Below, in pieces: positions 1-12,853 of a stretch of 64,000 nt of DNA; position 1 is the stretch's first letter, and each line of letters starts with the position of its first letter. Made by a program: the position numbers and the translations under genes. Source of the stretch: Ottelia alismoides (Eukaryota > Streptophyta > Magnoliopsida > Alismatales > Hydrocharitaceae); NCBI GenBank assembly GCA_037367405.1, contig JAZKJV010005535.1, positions 186,001 to 250,000 of the forward strand, written 5' to 3'. A model generated the notes under the pieces. The model did no database searches. It was given only the letters and a program-made list of their open reading frames with translations, and had not been told where the DNA came from.

Positions 1-1128
1 GAGTGTCAGAAGGTTTGTAGGCTACACAAGGCTATCTATGGCCTTAAGTAGAGTCCAAGAGCATGGTTTTAGAAGCTCTCGGACTTGATAGAGCAACATG
101 GGCTTGTGCGATCGACTGCCGATCACTCTTTGTTTGTGCAGAGGATCCAGAGAGGTACTATTGTCATTCTTGTTTACGTTGATGACATTATTGTTACATG
201 GGATGACGAGCAAGGCATTCGGGGTATCAAGGACTTTCTAGGTCAGCAGTTTGTGACCAAGGACCTTGGATATTTACGTTACTTCCTTGGACTGGAGTTT
301 GCCAGGAACCAGCGAGGTCTTGTGATGACCTAGAGGAAGTACATTACAGATCTTCTTTCAGAGACAGGCATGCCATATTGCATACCTGCCACTACTCCTA
401 TTGACCAGAGCATGAAGCTCTATGATGATGCCACTGAGGAGGTCGACAAGAGAAGGTGTAGGGAGCTTGTTGGCAAGCTACTATATGGGACTATTACCAG
501 GCCCGACATATCCTTTGCCGTGAGCAAAGTGAGTCAGTTTATGGAGAAACCCAAACAGGCACATATGGATGTAATCCATATGATTTTGAGATATCTGAAG
601 ACTTCACCTGATACGAGACTTCTTTTCAGCAGAGGCACATCTCTTTCAGTTACAGCTTGTGCAGATGCAGATTATGCTGGGTGTCTAAAGGATAGGAAGT
701 CTACATCAGGCTTTGCTATATTCATAGGGAACTCCCTAGTTTCATGGAAGAGCAAGAAGCAAACTGTGATGGCCAGATCGAGTGTTGAGTCAGGATACAG
801 GGCCATGGTGCAGACTAGCATAGAGATGATATGTGTCAGATCTGTTCTTACTGACCTGACTATAGAGGTGCCTCTTCCCATGCACCTCCAATGTGACAAC
901 CAGGTTGCTCTTTTTATTGCCAACAACCCAACTTTTCATGAGAGGATGAAGCACATAGAGGTGGACTGTCACTACACTCGTGACATGATACAGAAGGATC
1001 TTATCGCCACTACGCATGTCAGTTCTGGAGACCAGACAATAGATGTTCTTACTAAGGCCCTAGCCAGAGGGTCTTATCAGAGATGTCGCTCCAAGGTGAG
1101 CCTGATCGATGTCTACGCTCTAGCTTGA
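1..1128 (+). pseudogene. Ty1/copia pol 3' part (reverse transcriptase C-terminal half and RNase H), with stops
   Basis: This is the end of a Ty1/copia polyprotein read in one frame from base 1. Visible motifs are AIYGLK at 31-48, the catalytic YVDD box at 175-186, KDLGYLRYFLGLE, the RNase H signature ADADYAG...DRKSTSGF near 662-711, and VLTKAL before the terminal stop at 1126-1128. RT and RNase H would copy element RNA into cDNA in virus-like particles. Three in-frame TAG codons break it at 49, 70 and 331. Those at 49 and 331 sit where copia proteins normally have glutamine (GLKQSP, TQRKY), which fits C-to-T changes. The 5' part of the element lies outside the window. Copia identity is certain; the lineage is not assigned. 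Confidence 0.93.
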
Positions 1129-1309
1129 GGGGGAGAGTTGAGATATTTGTTATCTTTATTATTGTTTTCTTATTTTCTATTTCTTTTGTCTTCTTCTTGT
1201 AGTTTGCCCAATAGGTTCCTCTCCTATATAATAGAACTCGAGGGCCTCTCATTAGTGCAATTCATTCTTTTCCCTCTACAATGTATAATTTATGATGAGA
1301 GAAATACTC
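1129..1309 (+). mobile_element. Polypurine tract and short 3' LTR of the copia element
   Basis: A purine run (GGGGGAGAG) directly follows the pol stop, as expected for plus-strand priming. The LTR probably starts with TGAGATATTTG near 1138 and ends with CA near 1309, about 170 bp. A TATA-like TATATAATA lies near 1224-1232. The exact ends are inferred because the 5' LTR is outside the window. Confidence 0.6.
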
Positions 1310-1329
1310 ACCTTAATCTTAGATAGTTG

Positions 1330-4300
1330 GAAAAAAATTTGCATCGATGCAATTCGAAACGATAGGTTTTCGGGGGATCGAGGTGACTTTTTGAGCTACT
1401 ATGTAGGCCTCGAGCAATGTCTCCTTGAGGCTTGGTAAGATTATGGAGGCATCTTCATGAGAAAGAGAGTTCTGGTGTGAGAGAGAGGTCTACCAAAAAG
1501 AGGGCTTACGATGATGAAGAGGGTTGGGAGTTTGTTTCACCGAGAGCCCCGAGGGAGGACCTTATTATGCATTCATTGCGGCCATGTAGGACACACAACT
1601 AATGTTTACGGGGATGCGTCTAAGTGTTTCGGTTGTGGTGGGATGGACCACTGTTAGGCATCTTACCTATGTTGGTTGCACTGATGTGAACCGGCCTTTG
1701 TTGAGCAAAAGGGTGTATAGCGACTTAAGGAGGAGCAGGTGAACCTTAACTCCAAAACCAATGCTACAACGACATTGGTTTTTCAAAGATGGAAGGGGAA
1801 GGAGCCGGTGATCGAGCATTCTTTTGTTGATGTTGTTCATGGACCTCTTTTCGATCCAATGCTCGATTCATGCACTGGCATGCTTCTGGTAGTTTTCAGG
1901 CATTGGCATTTGTACCTTGAAGTTGGTTTTTTGGTGCATGACCTCCTAGGAGTGGGCTTTGCTAGCGATCATGTTGTTCTTGAGGATAACTAGGTGTTCA
2001 TCGGGGGCCTCTCCCTACAGGAGCAGAAGGCACTACTTGCTTAGGGAAAAATAGGAGCTTTAAATATCCTAAGCTGGAGGAAGCCACAACTCTTAAATGG
2101 TGGGTGATCGAAGATATTGTGTTCTTTGTTCGAGTGTTGGGGGTCCCTTTGCTCTCTAGAAGAATCTTCATAATGAAGAAATGCCTCAAAAAGTAGGTGA
2201 GATGTTGCAGATCTTCTTCGATGGTTGGACTCCAGAGGTAAATATCAACATCGTTGTTCTGAAAATCTCGAGTTAGATGCCTCCTTTGATAGGTTTGTAA
2301 ATCCCTTTTTTGCGGGTTGTTCCAATTTCAACCTGTGGGTTGAGGTGGTGACACCATTATCTTCGTCGTCTTTGGTTAATGTGCCTTGCTCCTTTGCCTC
2401 GACCCCGGACCCCGATGAGGTCCCCCATGCATGTAGGGATTGCACATGTGGCTGCAAACGTCCCTGATATGCTGTAGAGGCTCCGATTGTCTCCTTTCTA
2501 GGAGATTACAACGAGCAGCTTTGGCCAATCTGAACGATGACTTTCTCATTTCTTCGAACTTGTCATCCTAGTCATTCACCCTTTCGAGACAGGAATGTCT
2601 CTTCTCTCATACTCGACTGTTGCTATACCACCTTGGGACTTCAGCTACCGATGGTCTTTTTCGTCTAAGATAACTAAGGTGCTCCCTCGTCCCCTTTTGT
2701 TGGATGGGCACTTGGCCATTTCATTGGGACAACGATCCTGTGCCCATCTATCATGGACAGAGCTATTGGGTCCAGGTCGCTCTCTCATGACCCCTTCGTT
2801 TTCAGTGGTCGTAAGCAGCAACAATCCAAGAAGAGGAAGGGTTGATCACCTTTTCACCCTACGTCGAACCTCATGGTTGTAGAAGTCGGTAATCGATTCT
2901 TGGTTGGTCGGGTCACTAACTAAGGATTAATCAGAAGTTGGGCGACTAATTTGATTTCGTCGAGCTTTGATCAGTTTCAAATTGTTATTATGAATATATA
3001 AGTAAATATATATTCTTATATATTTGCATAGATTTAGATATTTTGAATACTATAATACATTCATAAAAACATAACAAGAATACTACACCTATTAAAAAAA
3101 TTAACATTCATAAAAATGCATAGCATAAATATACTAACCATGTTCTTACCGCCATTCCCATTTTTTGTTTTTTCTTGAAATGGGAAGCTTGGGTGTGCTG
3201 GTGGTGCTTAAACATGTTCATGCAATCATTCCCATTTTTTTATTGCTCCACGAGGCTACTTCCGACTGGGGTGTGTAGGGGGGTGGAGTCAATTATGAGT
3301 CGGTTCTTATGAACGGATGCTAAGCAGAAGCGTAATGGGATTCACCTGGTGGGATGGTATACAATGACTAAACCAAGGAGTCTTGGTGTCCTTGGTGTGC
3401 GGAGGTTCGAGATTATGAATAAGGCTCTACTGGCTAAATGGATTATTAGGTTTTGGGGCAAAGGCAATGATCTGGTTTGCTGTCTTCATCGATCTATGGG
3501 TTTGATGTTACGTTATTGGTCACATAGACTCAGGCCTTGTCTTCCCTTTGGCAAGCTATTTCCAAGTTGTTGCTGTTGATGACGATTATGTTGACGCCCG
3601 TGATTGGTAACAGTGAGCAGTTCAGGTTCTGGATGGACAATTGGTCCGGGGGAGGTGCCCTTGGTGATTATTTTCCCAGCTTGTTCGCGTTGGCATCCCA
3701 TCGGGGTTGTACTGTGAGGCTAGCTTGGGCTGAGGGATTCTGGGCACCATTGTTCATAGCAGATTTTTCGGAGCAGAGATTAAAAAAGTTTATGGCTATG
3801 TGCGGGGAGCTGGAGGATGTGGACGGCCCTCTCTATGGTAAAGACCATTGGATTGGGTTGATGACACTATCTCGGTCAAGAAAGCTTACAAATTTTCCTG
3901 GCCTCACAGGAAGATTTACAAGACATCTTGAGGCATGATTTCCTTATGATTTGGAAAAGAAGGATTCTAAATAGAATAAGGGTCTTCCTTTGGTTGCTTA
4001 GGCATGGTTGTTTGCTCACGAAGGTTTCCAGGGATAGTATCATTCGCATCAAGGACCTCTTTTCCTTAGGTGTGGGAGTGTTGCGGAGGACCAGACCATC
4101 TTTTCTTTACGTGCTCGTTCTCTAGAGGTATCCGGGTAAGCACTGACATTTGGTGGTTGAAGGTGGATGATGATCGTTCTTTCTAGGACTATGTTAGAGT
4201 TTTTTGCATCAATTCTCAAGATAATTGCATGACGCCTTTAACATATCTATGGGCGATCTGGCATGGCAGAAAAGATCTTATCTTCCCCTGGCAATCTATT

Positions 4301-4357
4301 TATTTAGAGAATGTTTTGGAGCATGGGAGGGCTTTGCATGCGTCTTGGCATGAGTGC
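1330..4357 (+). pseudogene. L1-type LINE remnant: ORF1 and the 3' part of ORF2
   Basis: Degenerate plus-strand non-LTR retrotransposon. About 1566-1665 encodes two zinc-knuckle-like runs, CIHCGHVGH and KCFGCGGMDHC, typical of plant LINE ORF1, followed by shattered ORF1 to about 2900. The endonuclease and most of RT are missing. From about 3340 the C-terminal ORF2 region resumes: a GVLGVRRFEIMNKALLAKW-like segment, FRFWMDNW near 3625, and a zf-RVT-like part (IWKRRILNRIRVFLWLLRHG) at about 3950-4010, in at least three frames. The ORF2 end continues at 8905 after a LINE insertion: HEC at 4349-4357 is followed there by Leu and a stop. An AT-rich stretch of unknown origin lies at 2960-3160. Confidence 0.8.
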
Positions 4358-4630
4358 TTTTTTTTTGAGGAGAATAAGGGTGCAGTCCAAGCTTGGAACC
4401 CACCTCAATTTTATTAAACTAAAGATACATTATAGGGTCATACCAACCAGGCCTCGCCACACACCCAAAATTACATGCCACTCCACAACACTAACGCCTT
4501 GTAATGTCCCAACACCTTCTCACGCCGAAAGGGATGCCCACAAAATATATTCTCATTTTTGGCACACCAAATAGCCCACATCAGGACAAAGGGACCTACC
4601 GTGTCGTCCTGCAAGCTACCACAAGCCTCC

Positions 4631-7600
4631 CTAAATGATCTCCAGAATGACGAACTGTTTGCGGAATGAAAGACAATGCATCATCGTCTGCTTCCATACA
4701 ACAACCGATGCAATGCAACCAATGAAAATATGATCTGAATCCTCCTGCTCCAAGTCACATTTGTCATACAACATCTCCCCGGAACCTAGAAGCCTCGCCA
4801 TGCGAACCTTCGAAAGCAACCGACCATGTCTCACCAGCCATATGAACACCTTTATCCTCACTGGAACCCTGCTAGCCCAAATAATTCTGTAATCCCAAGC
4901 ATTCTTCTCCTGAACAACCCCACGCGCCCTGACAAAGCAACGATACACCTTCTTTATCGAGAAAGCCCCTTCCTTCCAAGTAAAGTGGTCTCTGCCCTCG
5001 TCAGGGCCATCCGCATCCGCCAGCTCCGCCAAAAGGGTCACAACCTCATCACATCTCTGGTCCGATAGAGCGGAAGCGAAGGTCGGGCACCAAGCTCCCG
5101 CCGACCAGACCTCCGACACCGTAGCATATCTGGCTCCCTCAATGGCAGACAGATGCAGGTACCTCTTACAGACAGGACCCAGCCCCTAGCAATCATCCTC
5201 CCAAAATCGAAAGCATTGCCCATCGCCCAACACCGGTCTCATGAGAGCAGCCAACTTCATCATGATACTAGACATCCCCCTCCAAAGCGACGAGTACAAC
5301 CTGCACACCTCTGCTCTCTAAGAACCCCCGACCCCATATATGCTCCGCATCACCCTGTAGAGCAGATCATCTGACTTCCCCCAGATCCTGAGCACCCACT
5401 TTGCCAGCAACACCTTATTCATCAACTCTAAATTGCGGACACCAAGGCCTGCCTCCTTCGTCACCGTCACTACATCCCAGCTTATCATGTGCATTCATCC
5501 ACCTTCCTGCCACCCGTCTGACTAGAAGAAACGCTTCATCATCCCTTCCAGCCTCTGTCTCACTCCCACGAGCATCAATCTTCTTGACATGAAGAAAATT
5601 GGCACAACGAAGATGGCGTGCTTCATGAGGACCAGCTTTCCCCCCTTAGAGAGAGAGAGTTCTCGACTTCTAACCCCCATCTTATTCTCTACTCTATCAA
5701 TCAGCACCCTCTAATCTGCCACCCGTAGACACCTAACAACCAAAGGGAGCCCCTAGTCCGTGGTCGGCAGAGATCCCCCCGAACATCTCAAAATCTGGCA
5801 AAGGCATTGAGCCTCCTCCTGCACTATGCCAAAAAGATTGCCCTAGACTTGTCTTTGTTCATTCTCAGCCCTGATATCTCTCCAAATATGTCCATAATCC
5901 ATGCAGCATTTCTCGCGTGCTTCGGGTCCCCGTCAATGAACATGACCGTGTCATCTGCGTACTGCAGGATGGGGATGGAAGCGCCATCCTTCCTACTTTG
6001 AGAAATCCACCTTCGACATGTCCCCCTTTTGTTTCTCCCTCTTCCAATCCAGCACCATCTCCGAAGCCAATGCCCAAGAATCTGCCATATGCCTACCGGA
6101 CACAAAGGCCGTCTGCTCAGGAGAGATGATGCCCCCAAGACTTTCCGCAAGCGGTTCGCCAGGACCTTGGCCACAAGAAGGTTGATCGCATTGGGAAGAG
6201 CGATAGGTCTGCAATCCTCCACACGAATGGCCCCCTCTCGTTTGGGCATCATGTACAACAACGCCTTGTTGAGATGCTCAAATCCCCGGTTATCCCCCTC
6301 GAACTCCCTTAGGATCGCCACCACCTCCTCCTTCACACAATCCCATAACTCCTTGAGAAACACACAGAAAATCCATCCGGCCTCGGGGACTCGTCCGCAT
6401 TTAGCTGCCAAAGCACCCGCCTAGCTTCATCCTTCGAGATGGGCACCACCAGGTCCTCAGCCTCTTGGGTGGAAATACACCCGACCCCCTCCCGCACCAC
6501 CCCCACCCTGCCCCTTGCAACCTCCTGGAGAAAAACACGAAATGCGCCCTTAGTCACCGACCAATCTCTGCCTCATTTGTCGCCTTCACCCCCACCATAA
6601 TGCTCCTAATGAGGTTCCGGCGCCTTCTGGCATTGGCCATGGAGTGGAAAAAACGTGCATTGTTGTCCCCCTCCCTTAGCCAAGTCTGCCTCGATCTCTG
6701 CCTCCATTCGACTTCCTTCTTATCCTTCGACCACACATGATTCAAACAGGTGCACCTCTCCTCAACCTCGTGGTCCAACAACTCCCTTATGTCCTCCACC
6801 ACATCAATGCGAGCGATGACCTCTTGGGCCACTGCCCTCATGCTTTGCCTCTGCTCGCGGATGCATCTCTTGAATTCAATCAATCGCTTCCTCAATAGCC
6901 CCATCTTTCGGGCCAGAACAGCCGAGGCGAACCTTTCCAGCTGAGTGCTTTGCCAAAACTCCACCACCATGTCACGGAAACCCTCCTCCAGCAACTACGA
7001 CCGCTCAAATCTGAAGAAAGGCCTCGGCCTGGTGTCCTCCCTAGAGGACCAAATGATCGGCGTATGATCAGTATGCGCCGGCGTAGAGCCCACGTGTCCG
7101 CCAAGGGAAACAGGCCCGCCACCTCTTGGGACACTATGAACCGATCGGTCCATGATCTGGACCTCGCGTTCCTCCAAGTATAGCTGCACCCAACAACATC
7201 ACAGATCTGTAAGCACGCCTCATTTATGAACCTCAACAACTCCAACGGCCCCACATTCACACCTCCTTGTAGACGGGGTCTATCCTCTGACCGCAACATC
7301 ACATTGAAGTTTCCAGACCTCTTCCGGGTACCTCTCCCGGAGCACTCACAACTCATCAGTTAGCCCAGATATCTCCTGGCCAGCCTGCGACCCATAAACA
7401 TTAGTCAACAACAGCCCGACCCCGTCTGCCTTCCGCTGCAGAAGTACCGAGATAGAGTGTCTCCCCTTGATCACATCCCCTCTGAGATCGAAGCTGTCCC
7501 CGCTCTAGCCCACCGCCAGGCCACCCGAGGCCCCCGAAGCATCCAACACCCTCCACTCACTCAGGCAAGAGCCACCCATCGATCCACAAATCACATCAAA

Positions 7601-7723
7601 CTCCACATAGATCTTTGTTTCTTGCAGCAACATGACGTCCACCCCCATCTCCACACAGCTCTTGGATCGCCATTCTTTTCTCCGCCCTCCTTGCACCCTG
7701 ACATTCCAAGAGATGATCTTCAT
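4631..7723 (-). pseudogene. LINE ORF2: AP endonuclease, reverse transcriptase, zf-RVT; broken
   Basis: Starts at the ATG at 7723 with the APE-type endonuclease opening MKIISWNVRVQG...LLQETK. It continues as CSYTWRN and SWTDRF (7000-7180), LREGDNNARFFHSMANARRR (about 6650), the RT start RPIALPNAINLLVAKVLANR (about 6200) and the RT catalytic LQYADDT (about 5950). The zf-RVT-like end (IKVFIWLVRHGRLLSK...DSDHIFIGC) lies at 4690-4850. Multiple frameshifts are present. About 100-130 residues of the RT palm between KVDFSK and LQYADDT are missing, estimated from known LINE RTs, so the enzyme cannot work. Confidence 0.88.
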
Positions 7724-7754
7724 AAGTCCACCAGAACAATTTTCGATGGTGGCG

Positions 7755-8893
7755 CTACCCCAGACAGTTCATCATAGCATGGCTCGCGTCCATGCCCCGC
7801 TGCCGCCCACTACCACCAACCGATGGCTCACCCTCTGCCACATCCGCCTCTGTGCCTGTCAGCTCTCCCACGCATCCAACCGGGTCCTCCCCTGAGATCG
7901 ATGCTCGCGACACCACAATCTGATTCAGAGCGTCGCACATCGCCAACCTCCAACTCCTCCGAGCCTCTTTGGAGGAGAGCCGCAAGTACCTCCTCCCAAA
8001 TCTCCATGTGGGAGATGGGCGCAGATAAGTTCCCCTGCCTTCTCTTAAGGAAGCTCCGACCACAGAATCCAACTGGGACTCCATTACCCTCGAACTGCAA
8101 GCTGATGCTCGGACATCACACGTCGTTTCCCCAGCCGGCCATCCACTAGCGTCGTCTCGGAGCAGCCCCCGCCCCGACCCACCATAGCCGAGGCCCCTGG
8201 CTCTGGACGTCCCCCAAGCACCGAGGGTAGCACCACCCGACAAGCCCCAAGTTGCACCGACTGCTCTAGAGCCATGGACACACCAAGACGAGAGACCAAG
8301 TCCATGCTTACCCTCCTCGGCACGGACGTCGAGTCCTTCGCCACCTCCGGAGAGGCTCACCACCATCCGGGTCCCTGTCATAGGGGCCATGGCCGTGGTC
8401 GGCCTCCTGTTCGCCCCTCGGCTTGCCCTCCCCTGCGTCGCTGCTTGGCTCCGTTGGCACCACAACGGGACCCCAGGCAGACACTCCTCCAACTCCATCT
8501 TTAATGAGGCATGATCAATCCTCAGAAGAAGCTCTGATGGCAGAATCGTCGTCCTCGCCGCAAAATCCACTCTAAAATTCACGTCCTCCCCCTTGAAGAG
8601 ACCCGAGCTCTGGATGGAGATCACAATCCCAAAACCTCCCAACAACACCTCCACCGAACTTCTGCCTTGCGCCCGCAAGGGCACGCCCCTTAGCACCAAT
8701 ATCTTGTAGAACCACCCGTATGAGGACCCATCTCGGAGCGATGGTCGTCTCTACCCCACCAATCCGTCCGACACCCTCCGCAGCAGGCTGACCACCTCAG
8801 CAACGGATAGCCCCAAGCACCCACAGTGCCCCCTTGAGCTGAATAACAACACCTCCAAACGTTGGACCCACTTGTCGACTAATGTCTGCCATA
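7755..8893 (-). pseudogene. LINE ORF1 (Gag-like RNA-binding protein), frameshifted
   Basis: Reads MADISRQVGPTFGG from an ATG at about 8893, hits a stop, and continues in another frame as GVPLRAQGRSSVEVLLGGFG and then ELLLRIDHASLKMELEE. This resembles the DUF4283-type N-terminal domain of plant LINE ORF1, whose product binds element RNA. The C-terminal part is a low-complexity Gly/Arg/Ser-rich run. It sits directly upstream of the endonuclease start at 7723, the normal ORF1-ORF2 order. I see no intact zinc knuckle here. Confidence 0.65.
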
Positions 8894-8904
8894 GCTGACT
8901 GCAA

Positions 8905-9060
8905 GCATGAGTGCTTGTAACGTGTAATTTGTAACTATGTATATGATACCTCGTGATGGGTCCCATCTTGGGACTTCATCCTCTTTTACCTTCAAAAAGC
9001 TAACCAATAGCATCAACAGTGAATGGATAACATATAAAAATAAATCAACTCTATGTAGAT
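8905..9060 (+). pseudogene. End of ORF2 and 3' UTR of the plus-strand LINE
   Basis: Displaced 3' end of the LINE seen at 1330-4357. Across the target duplication the frame reads HECL then a stop (TTG TAA at about 8914-8919). This matches the position where the neighbouring LINE ORF2 stops after SWNL. The rest is a short untranslated tail with no clear poly(A). Confidence 0.7.
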
Positions 9061-9151
9061 GTTTTTTTTTTGAGTCCAAAGAGGGGGAAACACGCTAAGG
9101 TGCCCCCCCCCCCCAAATTTATTAAAACATAAAGAGAGGTTACACGAAAAC

Positions 9152-12100
9152 TTACAGATTCCAAGAATCTAAAAGAAACCTAGCATGAAAGACAACATTT
9201 TCACAATAGAAATGCTGAGAAGAAAAGATAGACCCATTACGAACCAACCAGCTTGCCCAAAGCGTAGCAACATACCTCAAAAGTTCCTCTCTGGTGTGAT
9301 GTTTTGCCTTAAACAGGGACTCCCAAAACAACTCCAAGCTTTGCAGATTAAGCCAGTTTTCCTTAAAGTCTGTCCAAACTACGGATGTCTTCGTACAATG
9401 AAAAAAAAGATGCCCCACCATTTCTATGCGTGTCTCGCAAAGGGGGCATCTGTTGGATACATTAAACAAGATTCTTTCACAGCGATCCCTTGTCATAGTA
9501 AGTCTTCTGCACATCAACCACAAAAAACCTATTATGTTTGGAAGTTTGAGATCCCAAATAAACTTGCAGTCACATACCATGTCGTCTGTCCAAGATGGCG
9601 AAGGCCTTGAAATAGTTACGTAGGCTCGCTTTACCGAGAAAGTGTTGTCCTTTCGAGCCCAATGGTCACACCCCAAAGATGGGCACTCCAAAGGTCTGAG
9701 ACATTAGAGGAGTAAAAGGTATTCCTCAAGCTACTGATATGAAAACTCTGTCAAGAAGGATGTCATCCAATTTCCATCTACCTAGCAATCCAGGACCCTC
9801 GTATTATGGCCTGTAGCCAGAGCAAAAAGATGTGGGTATCTGGAAGAGATAGGACCACTACCTGATCAATTATCAGTCCAAATGCAAAAGAAATTCCATC
9901 ACCTAGAACCGGTCTGAAAAAATCTTGAAAGCGAGGCATCACATAGTTGACTCCCTTCCAAAATGTTGACGGTTGCGGAAGATATTGTTGAGATATTCCT
10001 GTCCTGAGTCCCAACATCATAAATATTCCGAATAAAGTAGCAACAAAGATCTTCATTTCTACCCCAAATTCTGCTCACACGTTTGAGAAGAAGGGCCTCG
10101 TTCATAGATTCAAGACGTGAGATCCCAAGACTCCCAACATCCTTGGGAAGAGTTACCGTCTCCCAGTCCACTAGACGAAGACTCGAGCCCTCTTGACCAT
10201 TCTCTCCCTAGAGAATCTGCACAAAATCCATTCCATTCGTCGTCTAATACCAACTGGGAGAAGTCTAGAAGACAAACAAATGGGGATAACAGAAAGAACG
10301 ACATGTATCAAGACTAATCGAGCACCACAGGAACGAATCACCGCCTTCCAACCGAATAGCCTTCTCTCCATCTTCTTTATAACTGGCAACCAGTCAGACA
10401 ACCTCAGCATAGCAACTGTAAGGGGGAGACCCAAGTAGCGTATCAGAAGAGAGCTACTAGCCGTGGTCACTTCATCGTACCACTCCCGAGCCTCCTCACT
10501 GGACATCCCAAAGGGAATAGCCTTGGACTTACCATGATTTAAATTCACTCTCGAAATCTCACCAAATATTTCCACCGTGGCTGTCATGCTTTTAGCCTTG
10601 TCCTTGTCTCCTTCGATAAAGAAGATTGTGTCGTCTGCATATTGTAAAAGAGGAATAGAGATTCCATTAGAGTTGTATCCAGATGTCGGGTCAGTTGCCA
10701 GCACATTTTCCACCATACAGGGTAATACACCAGCTGCAATAACAAAAAGCATAGGCACAAGAGGACATCGTTGTCTGACTCCACATTGTGGATGGAAAAA
10801 ACCTCCTTCTGGCTGACCGTTGATTAGCACATAATAAGATGCAGTGGTGACAAAATGCTTTATCTAAGAAATCCACAACTTCGGAAAACCTCTATGCGAC
10901 AAAGCCATCCATAGGAAATAACAATCAACCATATCATAAGTTTTTAAGAAATCCACTTTCCAAAGCACACCCCTTATTTTTTTTCTTTTCCATTCTGCAA
11001 TAATCTCCGTAGCCATGACCAAACTATCAGCTATCTGCCTTCCAGGAAAGAAAGCCGACTGTAGCTGAGAAATTAGTGATCTAGGACCCTGTTCAGTCTG
11101 ATTGCCAGGACCTTGGCCACAATCAAGTAAATCGCATTGGAGATCGCAATTAAGCGAAAATCTTCGATTCTCTCAGAACTCTCTTTCTTAGGTAGCAAAA
11201 AAATGAGTGCTTATTTAGCTTCTCAAAGCCTGCATTTTCTCTTGCAAATTTCTTCACCACCTTAACAACATCAGCTCCAATAACCGACCAATACTCCCGA
11301 AAGAAAGAGACCGGGAAATCATCTGGACCTGACGCACCATCATCATTCAAGTTCCAAACTGTCACCTTCACTTCCGCTGTAAACTCCTGCACCAAGTGTT
11401 TAGCATGCTGTTCAGATAAGATCGAAGCAACTTGACCGGTCCACCTCCAAGTCTGAAACACAACTCTTCTAGAGAAATCAAAAAAATAAATAGCTATGTT
11501 TTACCCCATCTCCGTATCTCCATCTACTCCTCTGAATGGATATTATTTTGGCGATGTCTTCCACTGGCTATATGGTGAAAGAAGGATGTGTTTGCGTCCT
11601 CCTCTTTGAGCCAAGAGTTCCGTGAACACTGTTTCCACTCCACCACTTGCTTCTTATCTTCTGTCGCTATCACTCTCTGAGCCGACGCCCTGGTGATGAG
11701 CTCCACTTCAGTCAGATCTCTGGTGTCCTCCAAGCTGTATAAGCGACTCATCTCAAGTTCTGCCTCCACACGAACCACACGCCTGGCTTCACGGACCACC
11801 TTCTTTTTTTGAAAGGAAAAAGTCTCATTCTCAAGGCTACCAATTTCTGTGCTAGTCTAGATGCTGCCGAGCCAGAGACAATTGTGGAGGACTATTGGTC
11901 TATAACCAGTTCTTTGAACCCAGCTTCAAGTAGCCATGCTCTCTCAAATCTGAAGAAGCCCCGAGTGGGTGGGGTGTCTCCAGATTCCCAGATTATAGGT
12001 GTGTGATCAGATCTAGTACGAGTTCTAGTCGACACGGTAGATAAAGGATAGCATTCCAAAAGCTCTGTTGAAGCCAAAAAGCGATCTAATCGTTATCGCG

Positions 12101-12671
12101 GGCCAGAGTTTCTCCAAGTATATTTAGTATCCGAGGGATCTATCACCTCTAGCTCAAGATCATCAATTAGTTCTGCAAATTCAATTGAGCCAAGGTCTTG
12201 CCCTCCTCTCATATACGGGCGGTCCGATGAGAGAAGATGACATTGAAGTCCCCACCAATCAACCAAGGGACTTCCAGGAAGCTGTTTCTCGCACTTCGGA
12301 GATCATCCCATAGATCCGCTCTTAGGGCATACAAACATGGACCAGACACAAGAAAAAGCCACCTTCCTATCTGATCCCATAATCTCCAGAAGAACCGTAA
12401 TAGTATGTCTTCCCTTCAGCTTGGACACCAGATTAAAAGCAATATTTTTCTAGGCCACAATCAAACCTTCTGCCGAGCCGTCTATATCTAAAGATCTGAA
12501 ATCTAGAAGAGAGCCACAATTTAAAGATTTCCAAAGTAACGGTGGCCAAGAAGAGATCTTTGACTCCTGTAATAGAACTATGTCACTGCCCCAGTCTTTC
12601 AAAAGAGCTCCGATTAAGCTCCGTTTCTCTGGGTCACCCGGACTCCTCACTTTCCAGGTTAGCACCTTCAT
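9152..12671 (-). pseudogene. LINE ORF2 of the second LINE; broken
   Basis: Endonuclease start MKVLTWKVRSPGDPEK...VLLQESK at 12671. A linker with SRNSWLKEEDANTSFFHHIA lies near 11600. The RT N-terminal part (LNDDGASGPDDFPVSFFREYW) lies at 11280-11380. RT motifs VRQRCPLVPMLF (about 10780) and LQYADDTIFF (about 10640) follow, then RYLGLPL (about 10430). A zf-RVT-like terminus, KLPNIIGFLWLMCRRLTMTRDRC, is followed by CPLCETR...GHLFFHC, ending in SWNL at 9152. Frameshifts and stops separate the pieces. It diverges clearly from the 4358-8904 copy, so it is a different LINE subfamily or much older. Confidence 0.88.
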
Positions 12672-12853
12672 TTAGTAACATGTGGATGCCCTGAGATAGC
12701 AATAGCGCTCGCCGCTTCAACCACCAATGCTTTATGGGCCGGAATGGAGCTGGGCATCGAATCTGCAGCCCTATTTCTCCTTTTGCTTCTGTACCTTTTA
12801 CCCCTCTTTTCTTCGCAGGACACTAATGTGGAGCGCCAAGGGGTCGATGGCAA
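12668..12853 (-). pseudogene. C-terminal end of LINE ORF1 (second LINE)
   Basis: A short basic reading frame (SCEEKRGKRYRSKRRNRAAD) ends four bases into the ORF2 start. This overlap is normal for plant LINEs. No domain can be assigned; the call rests on position. Confidence 0.45.

Larger units (their letters stand above)
4358..8904 (-). mobile_element. L1-type LINE inserted into the plus-strand LINE
   Basis: Minus-strand non-LTR retrotransposon. Its 3' end is a poly(A), seen as nine T at 4358-4366. Its 5' end is at about 8904, just before an ORF1 ATG near 8893. The target duplication GCATGAGTGCTT is present at 4348-4359 and 8905-8916. Removing the insert restores the host LINE reading frame to its stop. 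The element carries ORF1 and ORF2 remnants, both broken. Confidence 0.88.

Noticed and set aside
1738..2882. Plus-strand frames of 80-95 codons as separate genes
   Set aside because: They are short broken pieces downstream of LINE ORF1 zinc-knuckle sequence and have no domains of their own.
5153..8504. Many plus-strand open frames over the LINE at 4358-8904
   Set aside because: They are antisense to endonuclease, RT and ORF1 motifs on the minus strand.
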